From contig JBDTEO010000017.1 in the NCBI GenBank assembly GCA_039922495.1, positions 62,001 through 126,000 of the forward strand: a stretch of 64,000 nt of DNA, in the 5' to 3' direction. The DNA is from JALYYC01 sp039922495 (GTDB taxonomy: Bacteria; Chloroflexota; Dormibacteria; CF-121). Positions within the stretch are counted from its first letter, which is position 1; the number at the start of each line of letters is the position of its first letter. Positions 1 through 8,967 of the stretch are shown piece after piece. A program made the position numbers and the translations under genes. The notes under the pieces were generated by a model. The model was given only the letters and a program-made list of their open reading frames with translations. It was not told the origin of the DNA and ran no database searches.

Positions 1-422
1 TCACGGGCTGCCTCCAGGTACCCCGCATAGTTGTCCAGGTGCTGCCCGAGGCTCTGGAGCCGGACCGGCAGCGGGGCATACTGGCGTTTCAGATAGGGAC
101 TGACGTCGAGCTCCGAGCCGGCGCCGGTGTAGTACAGCGGGTCGGTGAACGGCGTCCGTTGCTCCGCAAGTTCGAAGCGGCTCGCCCGCAGCTGGGCCGT
201 CAGCGCCCGGTGGTCAATGTTCTGGTCACGAGTGAGGGCGTCCGGTCGGGCCATCGCCGCCAGTTGTTGGTCAATTTCCTGGATGCGAGCCTGGATGGAG
301 CCCGCGGAGGCATCGCCGACGACCCCGTCGAAGGCATGCTCTCCCACGACGCGGGCGTGGGCTGGTGCGAAGCGAAAGAACCCGTCGATCACGGCAGCCT
401 CGGTCGAATTCCAGCCCAGCAC
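1..422 (-). CDS. DUF885 family protein, N-terminal part (runs off the left edge)
   Basis: About 140 residues are visible before the window ends, with no in-frame stop. The translation contains a helical region with FFRFAPAHARVVGEH, a QEIDQQL heptad, a NIDHRAL segment and DNYAGYLEAAR. This resembles the N-terminal half of DUF885 proteins, a zinc-peptidase-like family of unknown substrate; the HExxE-type metal site would lie outside the window. The GTG at 422-420 is chosen because an in-frame TAG lies only nine bases upstream. That TAG belongs to a possible -10 element, TAGCCT, ending six bases before the GTG, which suggests a leaderless transcript. The gene is divergent from the S8 protease. 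Confidence 0.6.
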   Translation of the reverse strand, partial: MLGWNSTEAAVIDGFFRFAPAHARVVGEHAFDGVVGDASAGSIQARIQEIDQQLAAMARPDALTRDQNIDHRALTAQLRASRFELAEQRTPFTDPLYYTGAGSELDVSPYLKRQYAPLPVRLQSLGQHLDNYAGYLEAAR

Positions 423-534
423 CTCGTGAGGCTAACAAAGGTCCGGCGGCCGGCCCGGTCGGGCTGGTTTGTAACGACCCCAGCCCCGTCACAGTCGCCG
501 TAAGAGATCGCTGTTACGTTGGCGTCACCGAATC

Positions 535-2046
535 ATGGTCCAAAAGGCATCCGCCCGTCACGGCCCGGCGCCAATCGTCCGCGCCCTCGCGGGCGGCGCC
601 GCTGCGCTTGGCTTGCTCCTTACCGTGGTTCCCGCCACCGCCCTCGCCAGCTCCGGGAATCGGCATGTCGACCACCACATCCTCGAGCAGCTGGCCCGCG
701 GGCCACGCGTTCAGGTGATCGTGGTGGCGCGCCACAACCTCGATGCTCTCGAGGGCGACCTTCACCGTGCCGGCGTCAAGCATCCGCAGCTGGTGCCGAT
801 CGTCCACGGCTTGACCGCCGAGTTGACCGCCAGCCAGATCGACTACCTGGCCGGCGCGGCCAACGTCGAGCGAATCGTTTACGATGCGCCCGTCCGGCTG
901 TCGGACACGGCCCTCGACCCGGCCGCTCTCGTCAGCGCCTATCCGGCGGTCATGGATGCCGTGGGGCTTTGGAGCAACCGCGTCGATCCGCTGACCGGAA
1001 AGGGGATCGGTGTCGCGGTGATCGACAGTGGCATGGCCTCCCACCCGGATTTCGGCAGCCGTATCGTGCTGAACAAGAACTTCAATCCCGGCGTGGCGGG
1101 CGCCATCGACAGCTACGGCCACGGAACGGCGGTCGCCGGGATCATCGGCGGGAACGGCACCGCCAGCCGAGGCGAGTTCATCGGCGTTGCGCCCCAGGTC
1201 AATCTCATCAACCTGCGCGTCAACGACGGGAGCGGGGCCGCGCCAACTTCGACCATCATGAACGCCATCCTCTGGGCGGTCATCAACCGTGACACCTACA
1301 ACATTCGCGTCATGAACCTCTCGCTCTCGGCATCTGTCCAGGAGAGCTACGTGACGAGCCCGATCGACGCGGCCGTCGAGTACGCCTGGCTCAAGGGCAT
1401 CGTCGTGGTGGTCGCGGCCGGCAACAACGGCCCCAACAGTGCCCTGTATGCCCCGGCTAATGACCCCTTTGTGATCACGGTCGGGGCAACGGACGACGGT
1501 GGCACGGCAACCGTCGCTGACGACACCCTGGCCAGTTTCTCCAGCTTTGGGAAGACCCAGAACGGGTACAGCAAACCCGAGCTGGTCGCCCCCGGGCGCC
1601 ACATCATCACCACCCTCGCGCCGAACAGCAACTTCGCCGTCAACTATCCGACGCACCTGGTCGGCACCGGCTACATCCAACTGAGCGGCACCTCGATGGC
1701 CGCGCCGATGGTCTCCGGCGTCGTGGCCCTGTACCTCGAGCGCCACCCGACGGTGCGTCCCGGGCAGCTGAAAGCGCTTCTGCTCGCCACCGCCCGTCCG
1801 ATCGCGGTGGCGGGCACCGGCGCCGGCTACCCGAGCGCGGCCCTGGCCATCAACCACCTGGGTCTGGTGGGGAACGCGAACCACGGGATCGATCCGAACA
1901 ACTTCCTCAAGGTCATGTACCTGCAGGCGAACAGCATGCAGAGCCTGCCGAGCGTGTCCTGGGACAGCGTCTCCTGGGATAGCGTCTCGTGGGACAGCGT
2001 TTCCTGGGACAGCCTTGCCTGGAATGCGGTGAGCTGGGAAAGCTAG
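535..2046 (+). CDS. Secreted S8 (subtilisin-like) serine protease with C-terminal SVSWD repeats
   Basis: A 503-residue subtilase. An N-terminal hydrophobic stretch at about residues 16-39, ending ALAS, looks like a signal peptide. An inhibitor_I9-like propeptide region follows (about 40-125). The catalytic triad is visible as D164 in VIDSG, H196 in GHGTAVAG and S387 in GTSMAAP; the oxyanion Asn is N297 in AAGNNGP. The protein ends in about six copies of a five-residue S-V-S-W-D unit (residues 473-502). Such tails occur on S8 proteases of some Actinobacteria and Chloroflexota, with unknown role. The likely job is extracellular or surface proteolysis. A TACGTT hexamer at 515-520 may be the -10 element. 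Confidence 0.9.
   Translation: MVQKASARHGPAPIVRALAGGAAALGLLLTVVPATALASSGNRHVDHHILEQLARGPRVQVIVVARHNLDALEGDLHRAGVKHPQLVPIVHGLTAELTASQIDYLAGAANVERIVYDAPVRLSDTALDPAALVSAYPAVMDAVGLWSNRVDPLTGKGIGVAVIDSGMASHPDFGSRIVLNKNFNPGVAGAIDSYGHGTAVAGIIGGNGTASRGEFIGVAPQVNLINLRVNDGSGAAPTSTIMNAILWAVINRDTYNIRVMNLSLSASVQESYVTSPIDAAVEYAWLKGIVVVVAAGNNGPNSALYAPANDPFVITVGATDDGGTATVADDTLASFSSFGKTQNGYSKPELVAPGRHIITTLAPNSNFAVNYPTHLVGTGYIQLSGTSMAAPMVSGVVALYLERHPTVRPGQLKALLLATARPIAVAGTGAGYPSAALAINHLGLVGNANHGIDPNNFLKVMYLQANSMQSLPSVSWDSVSWDSVSWDSVSWDSLAWNAVSWES
1951..2040 (+). repeat. Six-unit 15-bp in-frame tandem repeat (SVSWD)
   Basis: Units start at 1951, 1966, 1981, 1996, 2011 and 2026. The first four encode exact SVSWD, while the last two drift to SLAWN and AVSWE. 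The bases vary mainly at synonymous positions, so the peptide and not the DNA is being conserved. It forms the extreme C-terminus of the S8 protease. Confidence 0.95.
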
Positions 2047-2049
2047 CCG

Positions 2050-2763
2050 ATGAAGCAGGCGCCTCTCTCGCTGCAAGCCCGCGCCTACCTCACGTCCGTC
2101 GGACTGCTGGCCGCCGCGGCCGCGGCCCTGCTCTGGTCCGTTCGTGCCGGCGCCGCCGATCTGATGGTCTTCCTCGCCATCTGCGGACTCGGGATGCTGG
2201 CCCACGCGTTTCCGATCAGGGCCTCGCGCCATCAGGCGTACCAGGTCACGCTCCCGTTCATCATCATGGCGGCCGCGCTCTTCGGCACGCCGCAACTGAT
2301 CGCCTTCCTGGTCCTGATCCATGCGGCGGAGCAGGTGCGGCTTCGGCGTCGCCTCTACATCCAGGCGTTCAATCTCTCCGACTATTTCCTGAGCGCCGCG
2401 GTGGCCGCCATCGTTTTCCATCGGGCCGAGCTTTTGATGCCGGCCTCCGCCCTGTCCACCGTTGAAGCCGCACTGGCCGCCGGCTGCACCTTCATCGTGC
2501 TCAACCGCGTCCTCCTGGCCGGCGCGCTCTGGACCGCACGGGGTCTGAACCCGGCGCGCTGCGGTCTCTTCAAGCCGGAGTTGCTGGCCGCCGACCTGGT
2601 CATCATCTGGGTCTCCGGACCGATGCTGGTGCTGACGACTCAGGTGGGCGCCTGGATGGTCCTCGCGATCGCGGGTCCCCTCTGCCTGGCCCGTCTGGCG
2701 CTGGCCGCGCTGCTTGCCGATCGCGAACGAGAGCGGCAGGAGGTGCGGGCGAACGCCGCCTGA
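2050..2763 (+). CDS. Multi-pass membrane protein, stand-alone paralogue of the next gene's sensor domain
   Basis: A 237-residue protein with about six hydrophobic segments and a charged C-terminal tail (RERERQEVRANAA). It aligns by eye with the membrane half of the downstream diguanylate cyclase: RHQAYQVTLPF matches KHQSYYTTTIF, LYIQAFN matches WYIQAFN, and FIVLNRVLLAGALWTARG matches FVVLNHVLTALVIMWARG. It lacks any GGDEF domain. It starts four bases after the protease stop and ends five bases before the cyclase start, so the three genes probably form one transcript. I infer a partner or modulator of the cyclase; the ligand is unknown. Confidence 0.7.
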   Translation: MKQAPLSLQARAYLTSVGLLAAAAAALLWSVRAGAADLMVFLAICGLGMLAHAFPIRASRHQAYQVTLPFIIMAAALFGTPQLIAFLVLIHAAEQVRLRRRLYIQAFNLSDYFLSAAVAAIVFHRAELLMPASALSTVEAALAAGCTFIVLNRVLLAGALWTARGLNPARCGLFKPELLAADLVIIWVSGPMLVLTTQVGAWMVLAIAGPLCLARLALAALLADRERERQEVRANAA

Positions 2764-2767
2764 TCGC

Positions 2768-3988
2768 ATGCATGCACTTCCCGTATTCGCCCGGGCTTAC
2801 ATCGGCGTGATCCTGGCGCTGGCCGCCATCCTCGCCATCGTCGCCAGCATCCTCAGCCCGATCCGGATCAGCAGCGCGCCTCTCGCGGCCATCCTCCTGC
2901 TCCTCGCGGCGGTCGCACAACAATTCAAGGTGAAGAGCCCAAAGCACCAGTCCTACTACACGACCACGATCTTTTTTGTCGCTGCCGCGCTCCTCCTGCC
3001 GCCGGGCTACGTGGTCCTCATCGTGATTGCCGTCCACGCGATCGAGGCAATTCGGGTGCGCTACCGCTGGTATATCCAGGCCTTCAACACCGCCAACTTC
3101 GTGGTCTGCGCGATGCTGGCGGGGGCGCTCTTCGGCCTTGGCGTTCAGGGCGCTCACCTGACCGGTCTGGGGCCCGTCGTCTACGCGGCGATGGCCGGGA
3201 TCGCCTTTGTCGTGCTGAATCATGTCCTCACGGCGCTCGTTATCATGTGGGCGCGCGGGGTCGCCCTGACCCGCACGGGAACGCTCGAATGGGACAACCT
3301 CGGGACTGACCTCGCCTTGATGTCCGTCGGTGTGCTGGGGGCGCTGCTCTGGCTGACGGAGCCGCCGTTAGTGCCGCTCGTGCTGGGCCCGCTCTATTTG
3401 ATCTACCGGTCCTTGATGGTCCCTAACCTCAAGGAAGAGGCGCGGACGGATCCCAAGACCGGGCTGGCCAACATGAAGCACTGGACCGAGGTGGCCTCGC
3501 TGGAGATGGAGCGCGCGCGCCGGTTCAGCCGGCCCCTCAGCATTGTCCTGGCGGACCTGGATCTCCTGCGCGAGGTCAATAACCGCCATGGACACCTGGT
3601 TGGCGACCAGATGATCCGGCGCGTGGCCGACGCAATCCGGGAGTCGGTTCGAGAATATGACCTGCCCGCTCGCTTCGGCGGCGACGAGTTCGTCATCCTG
3701 ATGCCGGAGGCATCCCAGGCGGAGGCGGCGGCGGTGGCCGAACGGGTCCGGCTCACTGTGGCGGCCATCGACCTCAAGACTCCGGACGGCGCCGAGGTCA
3801 CGGCCACCGTCAGCATCGGGGTCGCGCTCTTTCCCGCGCACGGCCGGACACCGTCCGATATGCTGGCCGCTGCCGACCGCGCCGTCTATCAGGCGAAGGC
3901 GCTGGGACGAAACCGCGTCTGCGCCTTCGTCGCGCAGCAGGGCGAAAACGTTCGGCCGATGCGCGCCTCGACTCGCCGGCCGGCCTGA
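2768..3988 (+). CDS. Membrane-anchored diguanylate cyclase (GGDEF)
   Basis: 406 residues from the ATG at 2768; an upstream ATG at 2714 would overlap the previous gene. The N-terminal half has about six membrane segments in a MASE-like sensor arrangement. The GGDEF domain follows from about residue 220. The active-site motif RFGGDEF is intact (GGDEF 304-308). An inhibitory I-site RxxD (REYD, 295-298) lies five residues before it, so product inhibition by c-di-GMP is expected. It makes c-di-GMP at the cytoplasmic face. An HD-GYP protein at 22.1 kb could be the degrading counterpart. Confidence 0.88.
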   Translation: MHALPVFARAYIGVILALAAILAIVASILSPIRISSAPLAAILLLLAAVAQQFKVKSPKHQSYYTTTIFFVAAALLLPPGYVVLIVIAVHAIEAIRVRYRWYIQAFNTANFVVCAMLAGALFGLGVQGAHLTGLGPVVYAAMAGIAFVVLNHVLTALVIMWARGVALTRTGTLEWDNLGTDLALMSVGVLGALLWLTEPPLVPLVLGPLYLIYRSLMVPNLKEEARTDPKTGLANMKHWTEVASLEMERARRFSRPLSIVLADLDLLREVNNRHGHLVGDQMIRRVADAIRESVREYDLPARFGGDEFVILMPEASQAEAAAVAERVRLTVAAIDLKTPDGAEVTATVSIGVALFPAHGRTPSDMLAAADRAVYQAKALGRNRVCAFVAQQGENVRPMRASTRRPA

Positions 3989-4001
3989 CCACGGGAGTCG
4001 C

Positions 4002-4301
4002 TTAGCCTTGCTTGGTGACGCGTTGCGTTCCGCGACGCTCCGCGTGCGCACGAAGATACGTGTAGGTCTTTTCGGCCGCGTAGCCGCCCTGGACTGCCTC
4101 GTGGATCCGTGGCCAGAATTCCTCCTTGACCCAGTTGCGAGCCACTAAAACCTCCACCCCGCGCATCCGGAGCTCGCCCTTCTCGAGGTCGGCAGTCGTC
4201 TCACCGGGTTGCAGTGCCCGAACCGCATCGATCGCGAGGTTCGGCACCAGCCAGGCCTGTGGAATCACGACCTCGGCGTCCTTGCGGGCCTGGTCCGGCA
4301 C
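4002..4301 (-). CDS. Small conserved-looking hypothetical protein (99 aa)
   Basis: I do not recognise a family. The protein is soluble and mixed helical, with VIPQAWLVPNLAIDAVRAL near the N-terminus and a Lys/Arg-rich end. The GTG start at 4301-4299 is supported by a TATAGT hexamer (4313-4308) ending six bases upstream, the leaderless pattern seen across this window. It is divergent from the DUF2269 gene. Confidence 0.55.
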   Translation of the reverse strand: MPDQARKDAEVVIPQAWLVPNLAIDAVRALQPGETTADLEKGELRMRGVEVLVARNWVKEEFWPRIHEAVQGGYAAEKTYTYLRAHAERRGTQRVTKQG

Positions 4302-4345
4302 GCAGAAACTATAGACGGCAACTCGGCTCGCGGTATGCTGCTCGG

Positions 4346-4777
4346 GTGCGACTCGTGCTCACGCTCCATGTCTTTGGCGCAATCTTTCTCCTTGGCGGCG
4401 TCAGCGCTCACGCCCTGCTCCGGCCGATGGCAGACCGCGCCGAGGCAGCCGGCCGGAAAGCCCTCTATGACTTTGCCTGGCGCACCCAGGTCGCCCTGGT
4501 CTACACCGGAGCGGCGCTGGTCTTGCTCAGCGGCCTGGTGCTGTGGGCGGGTCGCTTCAAACTGTTTACCGGCTGGCTCCTGCTCGGTGTGCTGCTCTTC
4601 ATCGCGGCGATGGGTCTCGAAGGTGCCTACCTGGCGCCCAACCTACGGCGGCTGAGGACCGCCCTCGCCGACAGTGCGATCCCGGAGACCGCGGACGCGG
4701 CGGCGACCATTATCCAGGTGGTGGCGTGGTTCCTCCTGGCAGTTGTGGTCTTTCTGATGGTGGACCGGCCCTTCTGA
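4346..4777 (+). CDS. DUF2269-like integral membrane protein
   Basis: 143 residues with four hydrophobic helices. The N-terminus RLVLTLHVFGAIFLLGG resembles the LLHVLGAVLLFGG start of DUF2269 proteins, small bacterial membrane proteins of unknown function. A GTG start at 4346 is preferred: TATGCT (4334-4339) ends six bases before it, and the hydrophobic helix begins immediately. The GNAT gene follows 21 bases downstream, so the two may be cotranscribed. Confidence 0.65.
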   Translation: MRLVLTLHVFGAIFLLGGVSAHALLRPMADRAEAAGRKALYDFAWRTQVALVYTGAALVLLSGLVLWAGRFKLFTGWLLLGVLLFIAAMGLEGAYLAPNLRRLRTALADSAIPETADAAATIIQVVAWFLLAVVVFLMVDRPF

Positions 4778-4798
4778 GGACGGCCCGGGAGCGAGGCG

Positions 4799-5395
4799 AT
4801 GGCTAGGCTGGGGCCGATCAGGCTCACTGGCCGGCACGTCCAGCTGGAACCGATGCGGCTGGAGCATGCGCGTGCCTTGCTCGAGGCGGGCCGGTCGCCC
4901 GAGGTCTGGGAGTTCATGCCCGCGCGGCCGACGACGCCCGAAACGATGCAGCGGTGGATGGCGAGGGCGCTCGAGGCGGAACGCCTCGGCCGCGAGTATC
5001 CATTTGTTCTGCGGCAGCAGTCGGATCAGCGAATCATTGGCAGCACCCGCTACCTCGATGTCCAGGAGGAAGACCGAACGGCCGAGATTGGCTGGACCTG
5101 GTACGAGCCGGATGCCTGGGGCACCCTGGCCAATCCGGAAGCCAAGTATCTGCTCTTGCGCCACGCCTTCGAGGACTGGCATGCGATTCGCGTGGCGCTG
5201 AAGACGGATATCCGCAACCTGCATTCACAGGCGGCGATCAAGAAGCTGGGCGCCGTCTACGAGGGGACCTTACGCAACCAGCGGATCCGACCGGACGGCT
5301 CCTATCGCGACACGCCGATCTACTCGGTCGTTGAGGCGGAATGGCCCGGGGTCAAAGGACGCCTCGAGGCGCGACTCAACGCCCTGCCCGCCTAG
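4799..5395 (+). CDS. GNAT family N-acetyltransferase (RimJ/RimL type)
   Basis: 198 residues with the typical order of the RimL-like acetyltransferase_3 family: GRHVQLEPMRLEHARALLEA at the N-terminus, the RIIGSTRYLDV and AEIGWTWYEPDAWGT strands, the LLRHAFEDWHAIRVALKTD segment, then NLHSQAAIKKLGAVYEGTLR near the acetyl-CoA site. These enzymes transfer acetyl from acetyl-CoA to an amine, often a protein N-terminus or small molecule; the substrate cannot be read here. The start ATG lies 21 bases after DUF2269. The 3' end overlaps the convergent unknown gene by four bases. Confidence 0.82.
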   Translation: MARLGPIRLTGRHVQLEPMRLEHARALLEAGRSPEVWEFMPARPTTPETMQRWMARALEAERLGREYPFVLRQQSDQRIIGSTRYLDVQEEDRTAEIGWTWYEPDAWGTLANPEAKYLLLRHAFEDWHAIRVALKTDIRNLHSQAAIKKLGAVYEGTLRNQRIRPDGSYRDTPIYSVVEAEWPGVKGRLEARLNALPA

Positions 5396-5664
5396 GCGAT
5401 GCCGCCTTTCAACAGGCGCAGCTTGCGGCGCGGCGGCTGTGTTCGCTGCGTCCGATAGGAGCTCGCCACCCGAGCGGCGGCCTGCTGGGCCGCGGCCACG
5501 ATGGCGCTGGCGACCTCGTCAGGACTCTCCATTGTCTCCGGATCGAAATGGATCAGCTCGCTGACACAGAGCTTTCCCTGAGGGTCGACCATCGTGACGC
5601 CGACGAAGGGCTGTTCGCTTTTGATGATTGGATGGATCTTTGACCACGGAATGACATTGCCCAT
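5392..5664 (-). CDS. Unknown 90-residue protein under a putative damage operator
   Basis: I do not recognise a family. The N-terminal half reads as a beta-rich domain (HPIIKSEQPFVGVTMVDPQG, then KLCVSELIHFDPETM). The C-terminal half is an Ala-rich helix with a basic tail. The ATG at 5664 is supported by TATCGT (5676-5671) six bases upstream. A near-perfect palindrome at 5686-5705 covers the expected -35 position. The same element precedes rmuC and a DUF222-HNH gene, so this gene probably belongs to the same stress regulon. Its strand matches the Rad50-like gene just upstream. Confidence 0.6.
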   Translation of the reverse strand: MGNVIPWSKIHPIIKSEQPFVGVTMVDPQGKLCVSELIHFDPETMESPDEVASAIVAAAQQAAARVASSYRTQRTQPPRRKLRLLKGGIA

Positions 5665-5685
5665 GGGAGCACGATAACCGGGCCC

Positions 5686-5705
5686 TGTGACAGCTGTCTG
5701 TCACA
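5686..5705 (-). promoter_or_regulatory. Palindromic operator, copy 1
   Basis: Reads TGTGACAGACAGCTGTCACA on the minus strand: 8-bp arms TGTGACAG / CTGTCACA around ACAG, with ACAGCTGT nested inside. It ends 21 bases before the ATG of the unknown gene at 5664, over the expected -35 position. Two further copies at 12598 and 55361 keep the same orientation and spacing to their genes. Confidence 0.75.
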
Positions 5706-5714
5706 ACTTTCGCC

Positions 5715-8700
5715 TTACCCGCTGGGGACTTCTTGCTCGGCTTCGATCGGCTCGATTTCTTCCCGAGTTGACCCATTGGCCGGTTGGCCGTCGAGCTCCG
5801 GAGGAGATGCGCTTGGTCCAGGGAGACGGATGATCGTCCAGTGTTCGGCTTTCTCGGCCCGTTCCGCCAGGGCCTCGTCCTTCGAGAAGAGGATGATCTG
5901 GTTGTCCTGGCCAAGGCGGCCCAGCTCGTCCAGCGCCGCCCGCATCCGCCGGCGGTCGGCGTGCACCAGCGCCTCGTCCAGGAGGAGTGGTGCCGGCTCG
6001 GCGCTGCCGCCGATGATGCGGGCAAGAGCCACTCGTTGCAGGAGATAGATCAACGACCGGGTACCCAGGCTCAGGTTGTCGACATCTTTATAGGTGCGCT
6101 GGTCGTGCGCTTTGACCTGCAAGGTCAGGTCATCGCCGACGCGGACATCCCGGTAGCGGCCGTTGGTGATGGGGGAGAGCTGGTTTTGGAGCTGCGCCTT
6201 CAGTCGCGGAATCACGGCCCGCCGAACGGACTTGGTCGCGGTTTCCAGCGTCTCGATCGCGAGGTCATACGCATGCGCCTCGATCTCCAGGTGCTGCAAC
6301 TGTTCGCGGACCGCGGCGATCTCCTCATCCAGGGCCGCGACATCGCCAATCTGGGTCAGCCGGTCATTGAGCAGTTCCTCGGCGCGTGCCCGCTCCTCCT
6401 GGGCACGTTCCCGCGCCGCCCGGTGCTGATCTCGCTGCCGCTCCAGCTCCGCCAGCGGCAGGCTGGCGAATGCCGCGACACGCTCCGGATCGGCACCCTG
6501 GCTCACCTCCTCGAGCTGCCCGGTCAGGTCTTGCACCAGCTGCCGTAGGGATCGGGCCTCCTCGCTTCCGGGCACGCCGCTCTTCTGCCGCAACTCCCCC
6601 AGGCGCTGGCTTGATTCTCGATACGCACGCGCCTCGGCGGCCGCGGACTCCCACGCGCTGGCGGCCCGCTCGGGATCCGGCTCGGCGATTCCCGCACTCT
6701 GGTGGACGGCCGCGAGTTGCTGCCGCAGCCCTGCCACTTTGGCGGCTTCGACGGCGGCTCGCTGCGCCGGCTGGCCGAGTTGCTCGAGCTGCGCATCCAG
6801 CTGCTCGAGTCGCGCCTGCGCTTGACCAGCCGAGCGCGCGGCCTCGCAACTGCCGACGAAATCGCGCGCGGCGCCCATCGGGTCGCGGCGGTCAAAGCCG
6901 AGTTGATCGAGGATCGTGTGGAGTTGCTGGTGGAAGGCCTCACGCCGACCCTCGAGCTCAGCCTGGACCTGTGCTGTGGCCTGGGCTCGCTCGCTGGCGG
7001 CGTTCCAGGCGATCGTGTCCTGGGCGAGCGATTCGACCAGTTGCGCGGTCTCCTTGACCGCCTCCTCGGTTGGCGCCGGCTGGGGCAGTCCCCAGGATCC
7101 GACCAGCTCGCGGAGCGTGCGACCGGCCATCTGGGCCCGCTCTTCCAGTTCCGCGGCCTGGCGGTCGAGCTCGAGGCGGGTGGCATCGTAGCGGACCTTC
7201 TGGAGATGCTCGACGAGGGCCTGTTGCAGCTCGCCGGAGCTCCGGACGCCCCACGGGCGCAGGACGTCCCGACGCTTGATCCGCGCCTCGTCCTTGGCGC
7301 GCAGGCGCCGGTCGACCTCCTTGCGGGCCTGGGCCCTGATGACGATGCCGATGCCGGTGGACAACACGCCCATGCCGAGCAAAAAGAAGGCGGCCCCGGC
7401 TAGGTACACGGGCATCCCGCCCTGGAGAGCGAAGAAGGCGACCAGGATGGCCATCACCGTCAGCAGTAAGCCGCCCATCATGGCACCAAGGAACGTTCGC
7501 TGGCGGCTGCGGGCTCGTTCGGCGAGGTTCTCCTCGCGCCGCATCGCCTCTTCCGCCTGTTGCCCGGCCTTGATCACATCCGGCACCTCGCGGTAGCGCG
7601 CGATGTCGTGCTTGAGCTGCTCGAGCCGCGGGGGCAACTCAGCGCCCGCGCGCGCGCGGGCTTCGACCGCGACATTGTGGCGCTCGTGCCACTCCGAATA
7701 GACGCGCTGAAACTCCATGTTGCGCGCCGGCCAGTCCAGGGTTTGGCCGATCAACCCGGGATGTCGCTCGGCGAGCCGAGCGAGCTCATCGTTACCGGCC
7801 TGGGCGCGTGACTGGGCCTCAGGCGCCTGGGTGTCGGCAACGGTCAGCGAGGAGACCAGCTGGCGGACGGTTGGCTCGGCCTGCAGGGCGGTCTCATCGA
7901 TGCCGCGTGCCCGGGTCATAAGACCCTGGGCCTCGGATTGGACGCGATGACGCTCCGACTCCAGTTGTGCCAGCTGGCTGGCACCCGTCTGGGCGTCCCG
8001 CTCGAAACCCTGCTGCGCCTCCTCGGCCGCCCGCAGGTGGCTGCGCAATTCCTGGACCTCGCCCTCCCGCTCGAGCGGGAAGGCGGCGAACTCGCGACGC
8101 CCCTGCTGGCGACTCGACTCATCGGTGATCGCGGATTCGATCGCATCGAGTCGCGCGAGGCGGTGGCCCGCCTCCGCCAACCGCGAGCCGAGGATCGCGG
8201 CGTCGAGCGTCTGGACGATGGCCAGCTCACTGTCGGTGAGCGCGGCGACCGATTCCCGCTTTCGGGCCAGCTCATCGACGGCGGCGCGGGCCTGGCGCGC
8301 AGCGGCGAGCTGTCGCTCCAGTTCGACCAGCCGCGCCTCGAGGTCGTGCAGCGGTCCGCTCCGTCCGCGCGGCCGGCCGATCCGCACCGTCCGTTCCTCC
8401 CGCAGCCGGTCGAGGACCCGTTTGGCGGTGCGATCGGGGTGTGCCGAATCGGCCAGGGCGGCGATCGCCTCCTTGATGCTGCCGGCATCTTCGAGGCGCA
8501 TGACCTCGCTCCGGGAGATGCAGGCGGTGTTGGTGTAGATCTCACGACTGACCCCCAGGAGTTCGCGTCCCACCTGGACACCCCCGAGCGGGTCACGCTC
8601 GAACCGGTCGCTGAGGTCGGCGCCGGTGCGAAGGTCGGTCACATGGACCGTTTCGCTGTCGAGATCGCGCTCCACACGAAGCGGCGTCCCATCTTCAAGC

Positions 8701-8945
8701 TGGAACTCGATCGCCAGCCCAAAGTGTCCGCCCTGCCACGGCCGCCAACGCTCCGTGCGCTCGACCAGCGATGGCCGATTGCGATCTGCCGATTGGAGCC
8801 CGTAGAGGCCCGCGAGGATGGCTTCCTGGAGTGTCGACTTGCCCGCTTCATTCGGTCCGACCACGAGGTTCATCGCCGGGCCGAAGCGCAGGTCGACCGC
8901 GCGCAGGGTCCCGAAACCCTCGATCTCGATCCTGGTCAGCCGCAT
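5715..8945 (-). CDS. Rad50/SbcC-like ATPase of YhaN type
   Basis: 1076 residues from the ATG at 8945 (RLTRIEIEGFGTL start). The longer frame reaching 9161 is rejected because it runs into the upstream gene. Walker A is GPNEAGKST (30-38). Long coiled coils flank two membrane helices at about 485-545, a hallmark of YhaN-type proteins. The ABC signature LSLGTRS is near 955 and Walker B LLLDEA near 987. With the Mre11-like partner 22 bases upstream it should form a DNA end-processing nuclease complex, possibly membrane-tethered. The last 35 residues are acidic and probably disordered. Confidence 0.88.
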   Translation of the reverse strand: MRLTRIEIEGFGTLRAVDLRFGPAMNLVVGPNEAGKSTLQEAILAGLYGLQSADRNRPSLVERTERWRPWQGGHFGLAIEFQLEDGTPLRVERDLDSETVHVTDLRTGADLSDRFERDPLGGVQVGRELLGVSREIYTNTACISRSEVMRLEDAGSIKEAIAALADSAHPDRTAKRVLDRLREERTVRIGRPRGRSGPLHDLEARLVELERQLAAARQARAAVDELARKRESVAALTDSELAIVQTLDAAILGSRLAEAGHRLARLDAIESAITDESSRQQGRREFAAFPLEREGEVQELRSHLRAAEEAQQGFERDAQTGASQLAQLESERHRVQSEAQGLMTRARGIDETALQAEPTVRQLVSSLTVADTQAPEAQSRAQAGNDELARLAERHPGLIGQTLDWPARNMEFQRVYSEWHERHNVAVEARARAGAELPPRLEQLKHDIARYREVPDVIKAGQQAEEAMRREENLAERARSRQRTFLGAMMGGLLLTVMAILVAFFALQGGMPVYLAGAAFFLLGMGVLSTGIGIVIRAQARKEVDRRLRAKDEARIKRRDVLRPWGVRSSGELQQALVEHLQKVRYDATRLELDRQAAELEERAQMAGRTLRELVGSWGLPQPAPTEEAVKETAQLVESLAQDTIAWNAASERAQATAQVQAELEGRREAFHQQLHTILDQLGFDRRDPMGAARDFVGSCEAARSAGQAQARLEQLDAQLEQLGQPAQRAAVEAAKVAGLRQQLAAVHQSAGIAEPDPERAASAWESAAAEARAYRESSQRLGELRQKSGVPGSEEARSLRQLVQDLTGQLEEVSQGADPERVAAFASLPLAELERQRDQHRAARERAQEERARAEELLNDRLTQIGDVAALDEEIAAVREQLQHLEIEAHAYDLAIETLETATKSVRRAVIPRLKAQLQNQLSPITNGRYRDVRVGDDLTLQVKAHDQRTYKDVDNLSLGTRSLIYLLQRVALARIIGGSAEPAPLLLDEALVHADRRRMRAALDELGRLGQDNQIILFSKDEALAERAEKAEHWTIIRLPGPSASPPELDGQPANGSTREEIEPIEAEQEVPSG

Positions 8946-8967
8946 GCCGTCACCATCGGTTGACGAA

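Noticed and set aside
514..2769. 751-codon open frame on the minus strand
   Set aside because: It is antisense to the S8 protease and the membrane sensor gene, both with clear motifs. Its translation is Gly/Arg/His/Asp-rich without domains, a usual artefact of high-GC third positions.
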